64,000 nucleotides of DNA from JAAYAY01 sp964563135 (GTDB taxonomy: Bacteria; Planctomycetota; Planctomycetia; Pirellulales; Thermoguttaceae), in the NCBI GenBank assembly GCA_964563135.1, contig CAZLWV010000001.1, positions 1 through 64,000 on the forward strand, in the 5' to 3' direction. Every line of letters begins with the position of its first letter. Positions within the stretch are counted from its first letter, which is position 1. Made by a program: the position numbers and the translations under genes. Positions 48,074 through 57,180 of the stretch are shown piece by piece. The notes under the pieces were generated by a model. That model did no database searches. It saw nothing but the letters and a program-made list of their open reading frames with translations, and had not been told where the DNA came from.

Positions 48074-49211
48074 ATGCATAGGCTGCTGATTACCCTGTCG
48101 TTCGTTGCCTTGGTTGCCTTCGTCGGCGCGAGAGCGGATGCCCAGATCGACCCGAGCGGTCGACTTCCACCCGGTCCGTACTGCCCTGACGAACCGTTTC
48201 CGCACACCCCGATGATCGTAGCAGTCGCCGACGGGTGTCGCCCAGCTGGTCCCCTGCCACAGAACTCGCCGGTTCTTGTGACCTCCGACGATATTACTAT
48301 CCGTTGTGCCACCGTTGAACCGACAGTGGGGGTGGCCGCGTACCTTGACGGGGAATATCTCGGAGACACTCGCAACTGCGCGTCCTTTACAGGCTTGGGT
48401 GCCTGCACATNNNNNNNNNNNNNNNNNNNNNGATGTCCCAATCCGCGATGCCGTCCCGCCGGGCTACTATTCCTTGACAATTCGTGCACTCGCTTCGGAT
48501 CAACCTGATTCCCCTCCGAGCCCTCCTTCAGAGCCGGTACTCATTCACTATCAGCCGCGAGCGGCCACCATAGGACAGTTCCAGGGCGGCAATCGTGGTT
48601 GCGACGACTGCGGCTCAGCGAAGCACCCCTCCTGTCTGGGGTCTTCCATCGAGGGTCGGGCGGCATACGCCGACCCGCAGCAGAACGCCTTCGCTTCGCT
48701 CCCAACCATCCAACGTCTTGAACCGACTGCCCACAACACGGAAACGCAGAAACAGGAGAAGCCGTCTACGGATCAGGGCAAGCTGCCCTCTCGCGACCAT
48801 GAATACCGTTTCTTTTCTCCAGCTCACTTTCCGCTCCGCGAATTCGGGCCGGGGGGAGAGGTTGTCGATCGGGACGGAGCCACTATCTACGAGGGGATGC
48901 GGTTCGCCGTGAGTCAAGACGGCCAGTACGACGTGGATTTCGTGGTCGGCACTCCCGCGATCCCGACGACCTTGCAGCTTCAACTCCTGATCAAGGTGCA
49001 AGACTCTTGCATGGTGACGCGATGGCGGACAGTCACGCTGCCGGCGATCGTTGTTGAACCCGCGGAAAAGTCAGGTTTGTCCAGCGAGTCTAACGTCGTC
49101 AGGATCCACCACGGCGGGTATTCGGCGGCCCTCAACGGCGTTTCTGCCCTGGCAATTCGAGACATTCGTCGGCAGGGGTCCGCTCGCTTCGGTTTCGGCG
49201 CTATCCAGTAG
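48074..49211 (+). CDS. exported protein of unknown function, interrupted by an assembly gap
   Basis: Start ATG 48074 with GGGGGAGA upstream and a clear signal peptide (LLITLSFVALVAFVGARADA). The first part contains VEPTVGVAAYLDGEYLGDTR. After the N run, the frame changes and continues DVPIRDAVPPGYYSLTIRAL, a possible beta-sandwich, then a Gln/Pro-rich linker and a C-terminal domain ending RFGFGAIQ. I do not recognise it. It stands close to the secretin-like cluster on the same strand. Confidence 0.6.
48411..48431. other. assembly gap (21 N)
   Basis: A run of 21 N between GLGACT and DVPIRDAV with a change of frame; the real length is unknown. Confidence 0.95.
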
Positions 49212-49471
49212 CCTGCATTGCGAGTACGCAAACCGGCTCAATACCGCGCCACGGGGAACGTGCCTTTCGAGACACCGTCGTGTGCGGGCGATGCAGGTGT
49301 TCGCGTGCGGAAGGGGGGGACCTGCACTCGACCGCCAGCCGTGGAGGTGGAATGGGAGTGCCGCACACACGGAACTCCCTCCGTCCTTCCTTGCCCTTCG
49401 CGGCATGGGAGTCTGCAACAGCCAGATCATCGACCGATGATTTGGAGATGCCAAATGGAAGGTGGCGATTG

Positions 49472-49708
49472 ATGTGTGTGTGGAGTTGCTCTTACCACGA
49501 TGTAAAATGCTTACGATCTTTCAAACAGTCTATCGAGAGAGTCGACACTATCGGATCGCCGTGGTTGACCACAAGCAACGGCTTAGAGGCTTTGCGCCAT
49601 CGTTACGATCGTAACGATGGTGTCATGGTCGTGCAAAAGTCGGGCAATCCTGTCCTTGGGGTGTTCAGTCGTGGACGGCCTGTGCCGATTCTGTGCAAGG
49701 AGTGTTAG
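49472..49708 (+). CDS. small hypothetical open frame containing a perfect palindrome
   Basis: A 78-codon frame from ATG 49472 (GGAAGGTGG upstream) to TAG 49708. The translation (CSYHDVKCLRSFKQSIERVD, VMVVQKSGNPVLGVFSRGRP) is balanced but unknown. The 24-bp palindrome lies inside it, which argues that this stretch is regulatory as much as coding. Confidence 0.35.
   Translation: MCVWSCSYHDVKCLRSFKQSIERVDTIGSPWLTTSNGLEALRHRYDRNDGVMVVQKSGNPVLGVFSRGRPVPILCKEC
49597..49620. promoter_or_regulatory. 24-bp perfect palindrome (operator-like)
   Basis: CCATCGTTACGA is directly followed by its exact reverse complement TCGTAACGATGG. A site of this kind suits a dimeric regulator. It is 258 bases upstream of the secretin-like gene start. 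Confidence 0.6.
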
Positions 49709-49877
49709 GGCGGTCCCCCCAGCTCTGGTGGAGTCATCGATATAGCCGGTCGGCGTTCAGGCGTTGATGAGGGATGCCCCGGTTTCTTCGATGGGGTGCA
49801 GGGTCCGTCCGATAGCCCCCGCGTCAGGAGGGATTGCGGGGCAAACTGGCACAATCTGCGCGCAAGGAAGCAAGGCC

Positions 49878-52800
49878 GTGACAGGAAAATCGCATTGGGT
49901 ACTGTTGGCATTGTTGTCAGGACTGGTCGCCAGTGCCGTATTCCATTCGGGGCAGACTTCCTCGAGCGATGGAACGGAAGTTGGCGGTTCGCTCGCAGAG
50001 GCGAATGCCTCGCCCGGTAGTGGGGGGCGAGGATCCCAAGGACAACTCGTGGGACTGGCCGGCATGGCGGCTGCCGGTACGAGGGAGGCGGCTGCGGTAT
50101 CCCCTGGCGACTTTGGGAAGCTGATCGAGGCGCCCGTGCACGGGCGGTATGGGAACGCGGTGACGGCTGAATTACAGGCAACAGCAAGAATTGATTCCGT
50201 GTTCATCAGGGAGAAAGACTCGCTCAAATCGGTTTCGCCAATTCAAATCACCCCCCATCCGCAATTTCGAGTCAAGTTGGACCGCATCGTTCTGGGGATC
50301 AAGATCAACGTCACAAACGCTGCGACCGGTGTTGACCCGTCCGCCTTGAAGGTGAGGATTCTCGCGGGCGAAGCGTTTTCACAGCATCTCGTGACAAGCA
50401 CTGAACTAGGCTCCCCGTCCGACGACAGCACTTCACGGAACATCGAGGTGGATCTTTCGGCCGAGAAGCAGGATAGCGTTCGTCTCGTCGCGAAGTTGTA
50501 CCGAAGTGAGCCTAATGAGCTAAGTCCCGCATCGCAGCCTATCGATCTGCTCATTCGTGAACCGTTCCCTCGGCCTGAGATTACAGGCGTGGCCGCGACG
50601 GGTGAGGGTAACACCACCAAGCCCATCCAACGCACGACGACGGCCGAGGGCGCACTGTATCGCACCGCCAAAAGTGAGGTCAGCATTGCTGCCACTGAGT
50701 CTCTGGATAAGGCGACTATTGACACCTACCGTGCCGCTCTCAATGCGGGACGCATGCGACTTTACGTGGCGAAGGCCGGAGATTTGATTCCCGTGGCCAG
50801 TGCCAACGTCGCGATACCAGACGGCGGCCAGCCGAAAGGAACCATCCCGGTCGACCTCTCCCAGTACTTCGCGTTCAACGAGAGACTCACACTCTTCGTC
50901 CGGCTGGAGACGGCAGACGGAAAGAACCTCTCCGACTATTCTCTACCGGTTCATATTCAAAGTCGAACCGACGGTCCCAAGGTCCAGGCGATCCTCGTGT
51001 CGGGAGCCGCCGCGGCGAACTTGCCTCTTCTGATCGAAGTACAGTTCGACCCTGCCTCGCCACTCGATCCGGTAACTGTTAAGACTGTGGGCAGCTTCGT
51101 TTTGAAGACGGACGCAAAAGACTCTTCCGCCATCCCCGCGTCGTCGATCACATTCAACGAGGCAAGTAACTCGGTAGCACTCGAATGGAGTCAACTTTCT
51201 GCGGGCAAGTATGTTTTCGAAGCGATGAGCGCGCTCAAGGATGTGTTCGGTATAGCCCTTGCGTCTTCGGATTCCAACCGAAGAGCGATAACCCGCCAAT
51301 TCGGTGACGTTGCGCCCACGACCTTGCCCGGGCTCCGCGGGACGACCGGCAAGTACGTGAACTACAAAGAGTACACCGAACCGCGTGAGAACCCGGAGGG
51401 GTTCAATCCGTCGGACCACGTGGAAACCAGGGTTTCCCGGCTCTACTATTACCGCGACGCGCATCGGGTGGCTCAGATCGTCAATCGAAATTCCCGATCC
51501 TACAATCGGGCGGCGGTCGAGATGGCTGCGCAACTGGCCGACAAGTCTCGCACCGAGGCCGATCAACTGACGGGCCAGCGGCGCCATGCGGAAGAGGTGG
51601 CGATTCTGGCGGCGCAGGCCACACGCCGCGCTGAGGCGGAACTCCAGCAACAGGAGCAGAAACAGGCCCGTGCCAACCAGGAGCTGATCGCGACCCAGCA
51701 GGCACTCCTACCGATGGAACAGCGGCAACAGTTTTTGACCGCCCGGATCACTCAATTGAACAACAATCCGTCTCGCACCGCGGCGGAGGACAAAGAACTG
51801 AGTGATTTGACGAAGGAGCAAGCCGAACTGGCATCCCAAGCCGGCAACGCAACCCAGGCCCGCGACACGCTTGCTCAGATTGCCAATAACGCCAACCAGA
51901 ACATTGCCAACCTCCGAGCCCAAGTCGACCAGCTTCGGGAGAAGGAGAACGCGGATCGCCTACAGACGCTTCAGTTGCAGGAACAAGAAGACCGGGGGCG
52001 TGAGGAGCAGTTCCGCCGGGAAGTGGCCGCGGCCCACGAAGATCCTGACACCTACGCCCCCGGCGTGCCCGGTTCCGACGATCCGGTGGAACAGGTTTCG
52101 GTGTCGGTGATCGGCGAGGGGCTGATTCAACTCCGCGGGCCGATCAAGGGGATCAACATTATCCGCAATACGATCAACCAGATGGACTCGCCCGTCGGGC
52201 AGGTCCGCATCGACGTTCATTCGATGCAGATCAACGGCGAGGACGGCTCGCAGATGGAGCTGGCGGCCGACGAGATGCAGATCTATGTGGACCAGGCCCG
52301 GTTCCTCACAACCCAGTCCGCCGAGCTGCTGCGGCGCGCGGTGGTGGAAGTGGCCGCCCAGTGCGCCCAGTCCTATCCAGGCAACGACCTCACTCAGGCC
52401 ACACGGGACGAGCGCTACCTGTATGCGTTCTTCGGGGCCGATTTTACCAACGAATTGCGGGCGATGGACTCGGAGTTCCTCCACACGGGCAACAAGATCC
52501 TGTCGCTCCACTCGATGGACACCACGAGCCTTTCCTCCGCCCTGTTCCTGATGGCCCTGGCGAAGAACGACACGCGGGCCCGGATCGTGGCCCGTTTTCA
52601 GGAACTCGTGCAGTGCCAGTTGCCGCAGGCCGAGCAGCAGTTCATCGAAGCGGGGCTGTTCTGCTCGCCCCACTGCAAACTGGAGGATTGCCACAAGCTC
52701 AAACTGGTCCCACTGGCGGGCAACGCGAAGTTCCAGTCTGTGCAGGGTTTCTTCAATGCCGAGTTCTGCAACCCCGACACGATGACCCCCATCCAGCGGG

Positions 52801-55382
52801 AGTTCATTCGTTTGGCGCAGATCTTCAAGTCGCAGTTGATCACGGAGATGGAGTTGCGGCAGAGAGTGATGGAGCGGGGGATCATTGAGGATCGGTTTGT
52901 GAGCCGGAAGGAGCAGCAGCGAAGAGCGGTTACCAGGGAGGAGGACACAAAGGCACAGGTAAGCAGAGTCTCTGATAGGGTCGCAGCGCAAACCAGAGAG
53001 GTCCTCAAGGCTGTTGCTGCCATCGAAGTCAAGATCGTCGAAGTAGAGACTGCTGTGCAAGCAGCAGCGGACATTGAGGGTGTGCTGCGATCGGCAATCT
53101 CGGAGATGGATAACGCCGTAAAGCTGAAAAAGTTTAATGGGGAGATTGGCGACGTGGATTGGACGATCGACAGATCGCGCCCCGATCAAGTAATGCCCCG
53201 AGATGCTGCGTCAGTACACCCGTTTCTGACTCTGCTGGCGTCCGGGATCACGCGTGCCCGGTCCCTCCAGGAGGGGTTGGCGTTTTCGGTGTCAGAAAGC
53301 GAACGTGAACTCTGGGACACAAACGTAAAATTCACAAAGTCACTTGAAGAAGGCACAAATGAGCGGCTGAAGAAGAAGGCCGTAATCGACAAGAAAGACG
53401 GATTCGTCGGTGAAGATTACGCTGTTCCACTACAGGATATTCGACACTTGGCAAGTTGGCTGAAAGAGCTGAAAAGTCGCGGTGACGGCATACTGGAGGA
53501 GCTCAGATCGATTCGAACCCTTCTTGACCAGGATGTCGCGGGCAAACCGTGTCTTGCGTCATCGTTGGCCGATCTTATACGTCAGTTGAGCGATGGTCAA
53601 TGCGATGTGCGTGAACTACGTACCATTTGGATGACGGCCAAGTCGAGACTCACGGCAGTGGCGCCTGGCGAGTGGCCTGGCCTCGATGACTTGGTCAACA
53701 ACGTCGATCAAGGAATGAATGAACTACTTGTCTTGGGACTTGAATTCACAATGGCACAGGAAACGGCCGAAGATTCTCGCCGTCCCCTCGACCACGTGAA
53801 ATTCCTCGACATGCTTGTCGACGATCTCGAGGATAAGCACATCGAACTGCTGGAAGGGACACGGGCCCATACGGCGAACATCGACAACTACATCAAGCGG
53901 ATCTGCACGGCGCTGCAGGACGACTACAACCGGCAGTTCTATTATCCTGCCATGCGGCTGGCCCGGGAGGCGAGCCGGAACCGGCCGGTGACGTTTGCCC
54001 AGTTGGAAACGACCGGAATCCTGGCCAACAACCGGATGTTCGCCAAGGTGGCACCCCAGGCGACCATGGAATTCGATCTGCCGCGGCGCGACATTCTGCT
54101 CAAGGAGGGGCTGGAGGGGGCCAAGGCGGCGATGGACGACTACGGGGCGCTGTTGAACGATCCCACGTTCCTTTCCCTGGCGGCGATCGGATCGGGGCTG
54201 CCCACCAGTTCGCCCCTGGGTGGAGCCAGCGGCGGCTTCGGCACCGTGCGGAACGTGCTACCGGGCCTCGACGCCAGCTCTGGGGAGCAGATTCTCAATC
54301 AGACGGGGCCCGGTCGATCGGAGCTCGGGTCGAATCTGGAGGCCCTGATCCCGGATCCGGCCATCTACAAATTCGAGACCGGCACGGGCTACGAAATCCG
54401 CCCGGTAATTCAGCCGGACGGCCAGGCGGTTGTGTTCCACTTCAACTACATGTACACGACCCATGTTCGCGAGCCGGTCCGGGCCGACGAAAAGCACCTC
54501 GGACGGGTCAAACGGCAATTCATCGACACGGACGTGCAGCTCTCCAACTACGAACTTCGCGAGATCAGCCGATACCAGGTGGCGCTCAAGGCCTCGCGAA
54601 CGTCCCGCGGTGTGCCGCTGCTGGAAGACATTCCTGTGGCCGGCGCGCTGTTCCGGCCGTTGCCTCAGCAGGAAGCGTCGTTGCAGCAGAATGTGATCCT
54701 CGGGCAGGCGGTGATCTTTCCGACCCTGTTTGACCTGATGGGCTTGCGGTGGGCGCCGGCCGTAGCGGACCTGGATCCGATGCGGGTCTCGAATGAGGAG
54801 TTCATCGTTCGCGGCCGCCATCGCTACTTGCAGAATCGGGTCTACGACTACTCGAGTTCGCAGGTCGATGAGTTCCTGCGAATCCCGGAGGCCAGCCGGC
54901 GATCGGATCTCTATCGGACCCAAGAGAGCATCCCGGCAATTCATCCCAACGGCTATCAGGGACCGGGACTCGACTATCAGCGGAGCGAACTGCAGGAAGG
55001 GCTTCCGGCCGGTTCCTCGATGCCACCGAGTGGCTACATTCCGGGGAGCAATCCGGAAGGAGCTCCGTACCTGCAGCGTCCGGCGCGTCCGGAAATGTAC
55101 CCGCAAGTTCCGAACGAAGGCTACCCGAACCCGCCGGTATTGCCGGTTCCGGTGGTCCCCACGTACGAACCTGCCGGGTCGGTGCCCTCGTCCGCAGAAC
55201 CGATACCCACGCCGAACGCTCAGCCCGATTCGAGCACTTCCCCGGCCATGAAGGGGGAGGGGAGCGGCGCCGGAGAGCCGGTGTCGGGGGTGAACGAACT
55301 GCGGGTGAAGATCGCCGAGCCGACGGCGCAGGGGAAGCGAACTGCGATCTACAATGCACTGCGGCGGGCTTCCCAGCGTTGA
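49878..55382 (+). CDS. giant secretin-like envelope protein with coiled-coil insertions
   Basis: About 1,834 residues. An N-terminal hydrophobic segment (VLLALLSGLVASAVFH) is followed by beta-rich repeats to ~residue 530, then a long coiled coil (~545-718; Gln/Ala/Glu-rich). A secretin N-domain-like piece (VSVSVIGEGLIQLRGPIKGI to GQVRIDVHSMQI, ~737-785) follows, then about 700 mainly helical residues. The last part (~1497-1621) resembles a type II/III secretin C-terminus: TGYEIRPVIQPDGQAVVFHF, GVPLLEDIPVAGALFRPLP and ILGQAVIFPTLFDLMG. A Pro-rich tail ends it. GTG 49878 (AAGGAAG upstream) gives a signal-like N-terminus; TTG/ATG at 49764/49767 would be longer. Overall a planctomycete-type outer envelope channel is inferred. 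Confidence 0.75.
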   Translation: MTGKSHWVLLALLSGLVASAVFHSGQTSSSDGTEVGGSLAEANASPGSGGRGSQGQLVGLAGMAAAGTREAAAVSPGDFGKLIEAPVHGRYGNAVTAELQATARIDSVFIREKDSLKSVSPIQITPHPQFRVKLDRIVLGIKINVTNAATGVDPSALKVRILAGEAFSQHLVTSTELGSPSDDSTSRNIEVDLSAEKQDSVRLVAKLYRSEPNELSPASQPIDLLIREPFPRPEITGVAATGEGNTTKPIQRTTTAEGALYRTAKSEVSIAATESLDKATIDTYRAALNAGRMRLYVAKAGDLIPVASANVAIPDGGQPKGTIPVDLSQYFAFNERLTLFVRLETADGKNLSDYSLPVHIQSRTDGPKVQAILVSGAAAANLPLLIEVQFDPASPLDPVTVKTVGSFVLKTDAKDSSAIPASSITFNEASNSVALEWSQLSAGKYVFEAMSALKDVFGIALASSDSNRRAITRQFGDVAPTTLPGLRGTTGKYVNYKEYTEPRENPEGFNPSDHVETRVSRLYYYRDAHRVAQIVNRNSRSYNRAAVEMAAQLADKSRTEADQLTGQRRHAEEVAILAAQATRRAEAELQQQEQKQARANQELIATQQALLPMEQRQQFLTARITQLNNNPSRTAAEDKELSDLTKEQAELASQAGNATQARDTLAQIANNANQNIANLRAQVDQLREKENADRLQTLQLQEQEDRGREEQFRREVAAAHEDPDTYAPGVPGSDDPVEQVSVSVIGEGLIQLRGPIKGINIIRNTINQMDSPVGQVRIDVHSMQINGEDGSQMELAADEMQIYVDQARFLTTQSAELLRRAVVEVAAQCAQSYPGNDLTQATRDERYLYAFFGADFTNELRAMDSEFLHTGNKILSLHSMDTTSLSSALFLMALAKNDTRARIVARFQELVQCQLPQAEQQFIEAGLFCSPHCKLEDCHKLKLVPLAGNAKFQSVQGFFNAEFCNPDTMTPIQREFIRLAQIFKSQLITEMELRQRVMERGIIEDRFVSRKEQQRRAVTREEDTKAQVSRVSDRVAAQTREVLKAVAAIEVKIVEVETAVQAAADIEGVLRSAISEMDNAVKLKKFNGEIGDVDWTIDRSRPDQVMPRDAASVHPFLTLLASGITRARSLQEGLAFSVSESERELWDTNVKFTKSLEEGTNERLKKKAVIDKKDGFVGEDYAVPLQDIRHLASWLKELKSRGDGILEELRSIRTLLDQDVAGKPCLASSLADLIRQLSDGQCDVRELRTIWMTAKSRLTAVAPGEWPGLDDLVNNVDQGMNELLVLGLEFTMAQETAEDSRRPLDHVKFLDMLVDDLEDKHIELLEGTRAHTANIDNYIKRICTALQDDYNRQFYYPAMRLAREASRNRPVTFAQLETTGILANNRMFAKVAPQATMEFDLPRRDILLKEGLEGAKAAMDDYGALLNDPTFLSLAAIGSGLPTSSPLGGASGGFGTVRNVLPGLDASSGEQILNQTGPGRSELGSNLEALIPDPAIYKFETGTGYEIRPVIQPDGQAVVFHFNYMYTTHVREPVRADEKHLGRVKRQFIDTDVQLSNYELREISRYQVALKASRTSRGVPLLEDIPVAGALFRPLPQQEASLQQNVILGQAVIFPTLFDLMGLRWAPAVADLDPMRVSNEEFIVRGRHRYLQNRVYDYSSSQVDEFLRIPEASRRSDLYRTQESIPAIHPNGYQGPGLDYQRSELQEGLPAGSSMPPSGYIPGSNPEGAPYLQRPARPEMYPQVPNEGYPNPPVLPVPVVPTYEPAGSVPSSAEPIPTPNAQPDSSTSPAMKGEGSGAGEPVSGVNELRVKIAEPTAQGKRTAIYNALRRASQR

Positions 55383-55387
55383 CCACA

Positions 55388-56131
55388 ATGGCCTCACGTC
55401 TTCGCATGGACAGACTGACCATGAAGTACCGATTGCACAGAATCGAAATAGGCGTCCTGACGCTCCTTGTCGGAGTATCCGTGTCAGTGGCGTGGGCTGG
55501 ATGGCCCCATCACCGGATGCGTCCGACGCCCCAACACGGCATCCCGGATCGGGACTACGACTATCCCCAGTTCTCCGATCCAGCCCGCGTATTGAGTCGG
55601 CCGGCAGTCCCGCTGGTTCTGGACTCGACACCCGAGGAGACCATCAAGAGTGTTACGGATGCCAAGGCCGCCGAGTCGCCGAACGCTCGCGCTGCGGCCA
55701 GTTCGGCCCCGAAGCCGTTCCAACGGAAGTTGTTTCAGTTGGACAAGCCTCGTGTGCGGATCGATCACTGCGAGGTTTCACGCTTCTCGCTCGTGATCGA
55801 CCAGAACGGCCATTGGCTGCTCACCGCCATGGGCGAGCAGGGTGTCGAGGAAGAACCGGCGGCCGGCGATCAAATGGCCGAGAGGCAACTTGCCGTGCTG
55901 CCGCTGCGGAATCAGTTTCGCCTTTGCGTACGAGGTTATCCGGCAACGACCGCAGTGGGGGACGCGGAACTGGAGGCTCTAGGCCGGCCTGTGCTGTTTC
56001 AACTGCCGGCGCAGACCTTCTGGGTGCAGAGAGAAAAAACGCAACCGATCCGCGTGAGTGGGACCAGCAAGGATGTGGAAAACGCTTTTCCCTTGATCGA
56101 ACGGATCGAACTGGAATTCGCGTACCGCTAG
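55388..56131 (+). CDS. exported protein of unknown function in the secretin-like cluster
   Basis: About 247 residues, with an N-terminal hydrophobic segment (IEIGVLTLLVGVSVSVAWAG) and a Pro/Arg-rich linker, then RIDHCEVSRFSLVIDQNGHW and NQFRLCVRGYPATTA, a possible beta domain. No family recognised. It starts within a few bases of the secretin-like stop; a TTG at 55379 overlaps that stop and a later ATG at 55421 is also possible. The spacing supports one operon. Confidence 0.65.
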   Translation: MASRLRMDRLTMKYRLHRIEIGVLTLLVGVSVSVAWAGWPHHRMRPTPQHGIPDRDYDYPQFSDPARVLSRPAVPLVLDSTPEETIKSVTDAKAAESPNARAAASSAPKPFQRKLFQLDKPRVRIDHCEVSRFSLVIDQNGHWLLTAMGEQGVEEEPAAGDQMAERQLAVLPLRNQFRLCVRGYPATTAVGDAELEALGRPVLFQLPAQTFWVQREKTQPIRVSGTSKDVENAFPLIERIELEFAYR

Positions 56132-56159
56132 AGACGGAGCCGTGTAAGAGGAGACAGCC

Positions 56160-57023
56160 GTGTCGCAGGGCATATTCTCACGAATCGTCACCGTTGGCAG
56201 GAGTGGCTCCATGACGCAGCATCGGCCCGGTCCTACCTCAGGGCTCCGTGCGAGAGTTGTGGTCGCCGTCGCTGCTGCGGCGCTGCTGGCCGCGCAGCGG
56301 CCGGCGGAAGGCGCCATCACGGCGTCGGTGCCGCCCACCCAGGAGATCGAGATCATCGACCCCAATGCCGATCCGGCTGGGATTCCGGCAGTCAATCTGG
56401 AGCCTCATGCCTGCTGCGGCGACCGGCTGGCCGTTGACATTCCGCCCGCGATTCTGGTTCATCGTTACTACTACACGGGGGATCGTTCCTTCCAGGCCCA
56501 AATGCTCCCGGGTGGACCGGTGATCGTCGTGGCCAGTCACCCCATTATCAACGAGCGCTGCTACATTCCGGTGCAAATGCTGCCGGGCGCACCTGTCGTT
56601 CGCTATACAGGCAAGTCGATCGAATACGATTTCGGCCAGCACGGAATCTCGATCGTCTTCGGACGACACGGCCCGCCGACAGTCACCTACCGAAGCCACG
56701 TACCGCTACGTCGAAAGACCAGCAACCTGATCACCGGTGTTGGAGACCATACCAAGGAATTGATGGAGAAATCGGGTGTATCGAAGGCCACCAGGGGGGC
56801 CGCAGACGGCACCAAGAACCTGGCAGTCAATCTTCACAACGGCGCGAGCAATTTCGGTCGAAACGTGCTCTCGACTCCCGTCCAATTCTTCAAGTCGACG
56901 CCGATCGGAAATATGTTCTCGAAAAACGCCGAGGAGGCAGCGCGATTGGCACGCGACGGCGAAGTTCGGGAAGCGGCCGCTCGCAGTCTGGCAAATGAGG
57001 CGTCTCTGCCCACTGTGCAATAG
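56160..57023 (+). CDS. exported protein of unknown function, last gene of the secretin-like cluster
   Basis: A 287-residue protein starting with GTG 56160, preceded by AGAGGAGA. After a signal segment (VVVAVAAAALLAAQRPAEGA) it has a conserved-looking beta region (DIPPAILVHRYYYTGDRSFQ, GGPVIVVASHPIINERCYIP), with two near-repeats of 'QMLPG.PV'. The C-terminal ~80 residues are charged and helical. No family is recognised. It lies 28 bases after the preceding gene. Confidence 0.7.
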   Translation: MSQGIFSRIVTVGRSGSMTQHRPGPTSGLRARVVVAVAAAALLAAQRPAEGAITASVPPTQEIEIIDPNADPAGIPAVNLEPHACCGDRLAVDIPPAILVHRYYYTGDRSFQAQMLPGGPVIVVASHPIINERCYIPVQMLPGAPVVRYTGKSIEYDFGQHGISIVFGRHGPPTVTYRSHVPLRRKTSNLITGVGDHTKELMEKSGVSKATRGAADGTKNLAVNLHNGASNFGRNVLSTPVQFFKSTPIGNMFSKNAEEAARLARDGEVREAAARSLANEASLPTVQ

Positions 57024-57180
57024 ACTGCCGCAAATCTTCAGGGAAGCGATCGCCTCCAGCCGCAGCCCCCCGGCAGCGGATGGTGTCGCGAGCTTGTTGC
57101 GGCGACTCGGCCGCAATCGTACCCGCTCAGTACGCACTGCCGACCGACCGCATTTGCCGGCGCCGCGTCAGCAGCCGGCG

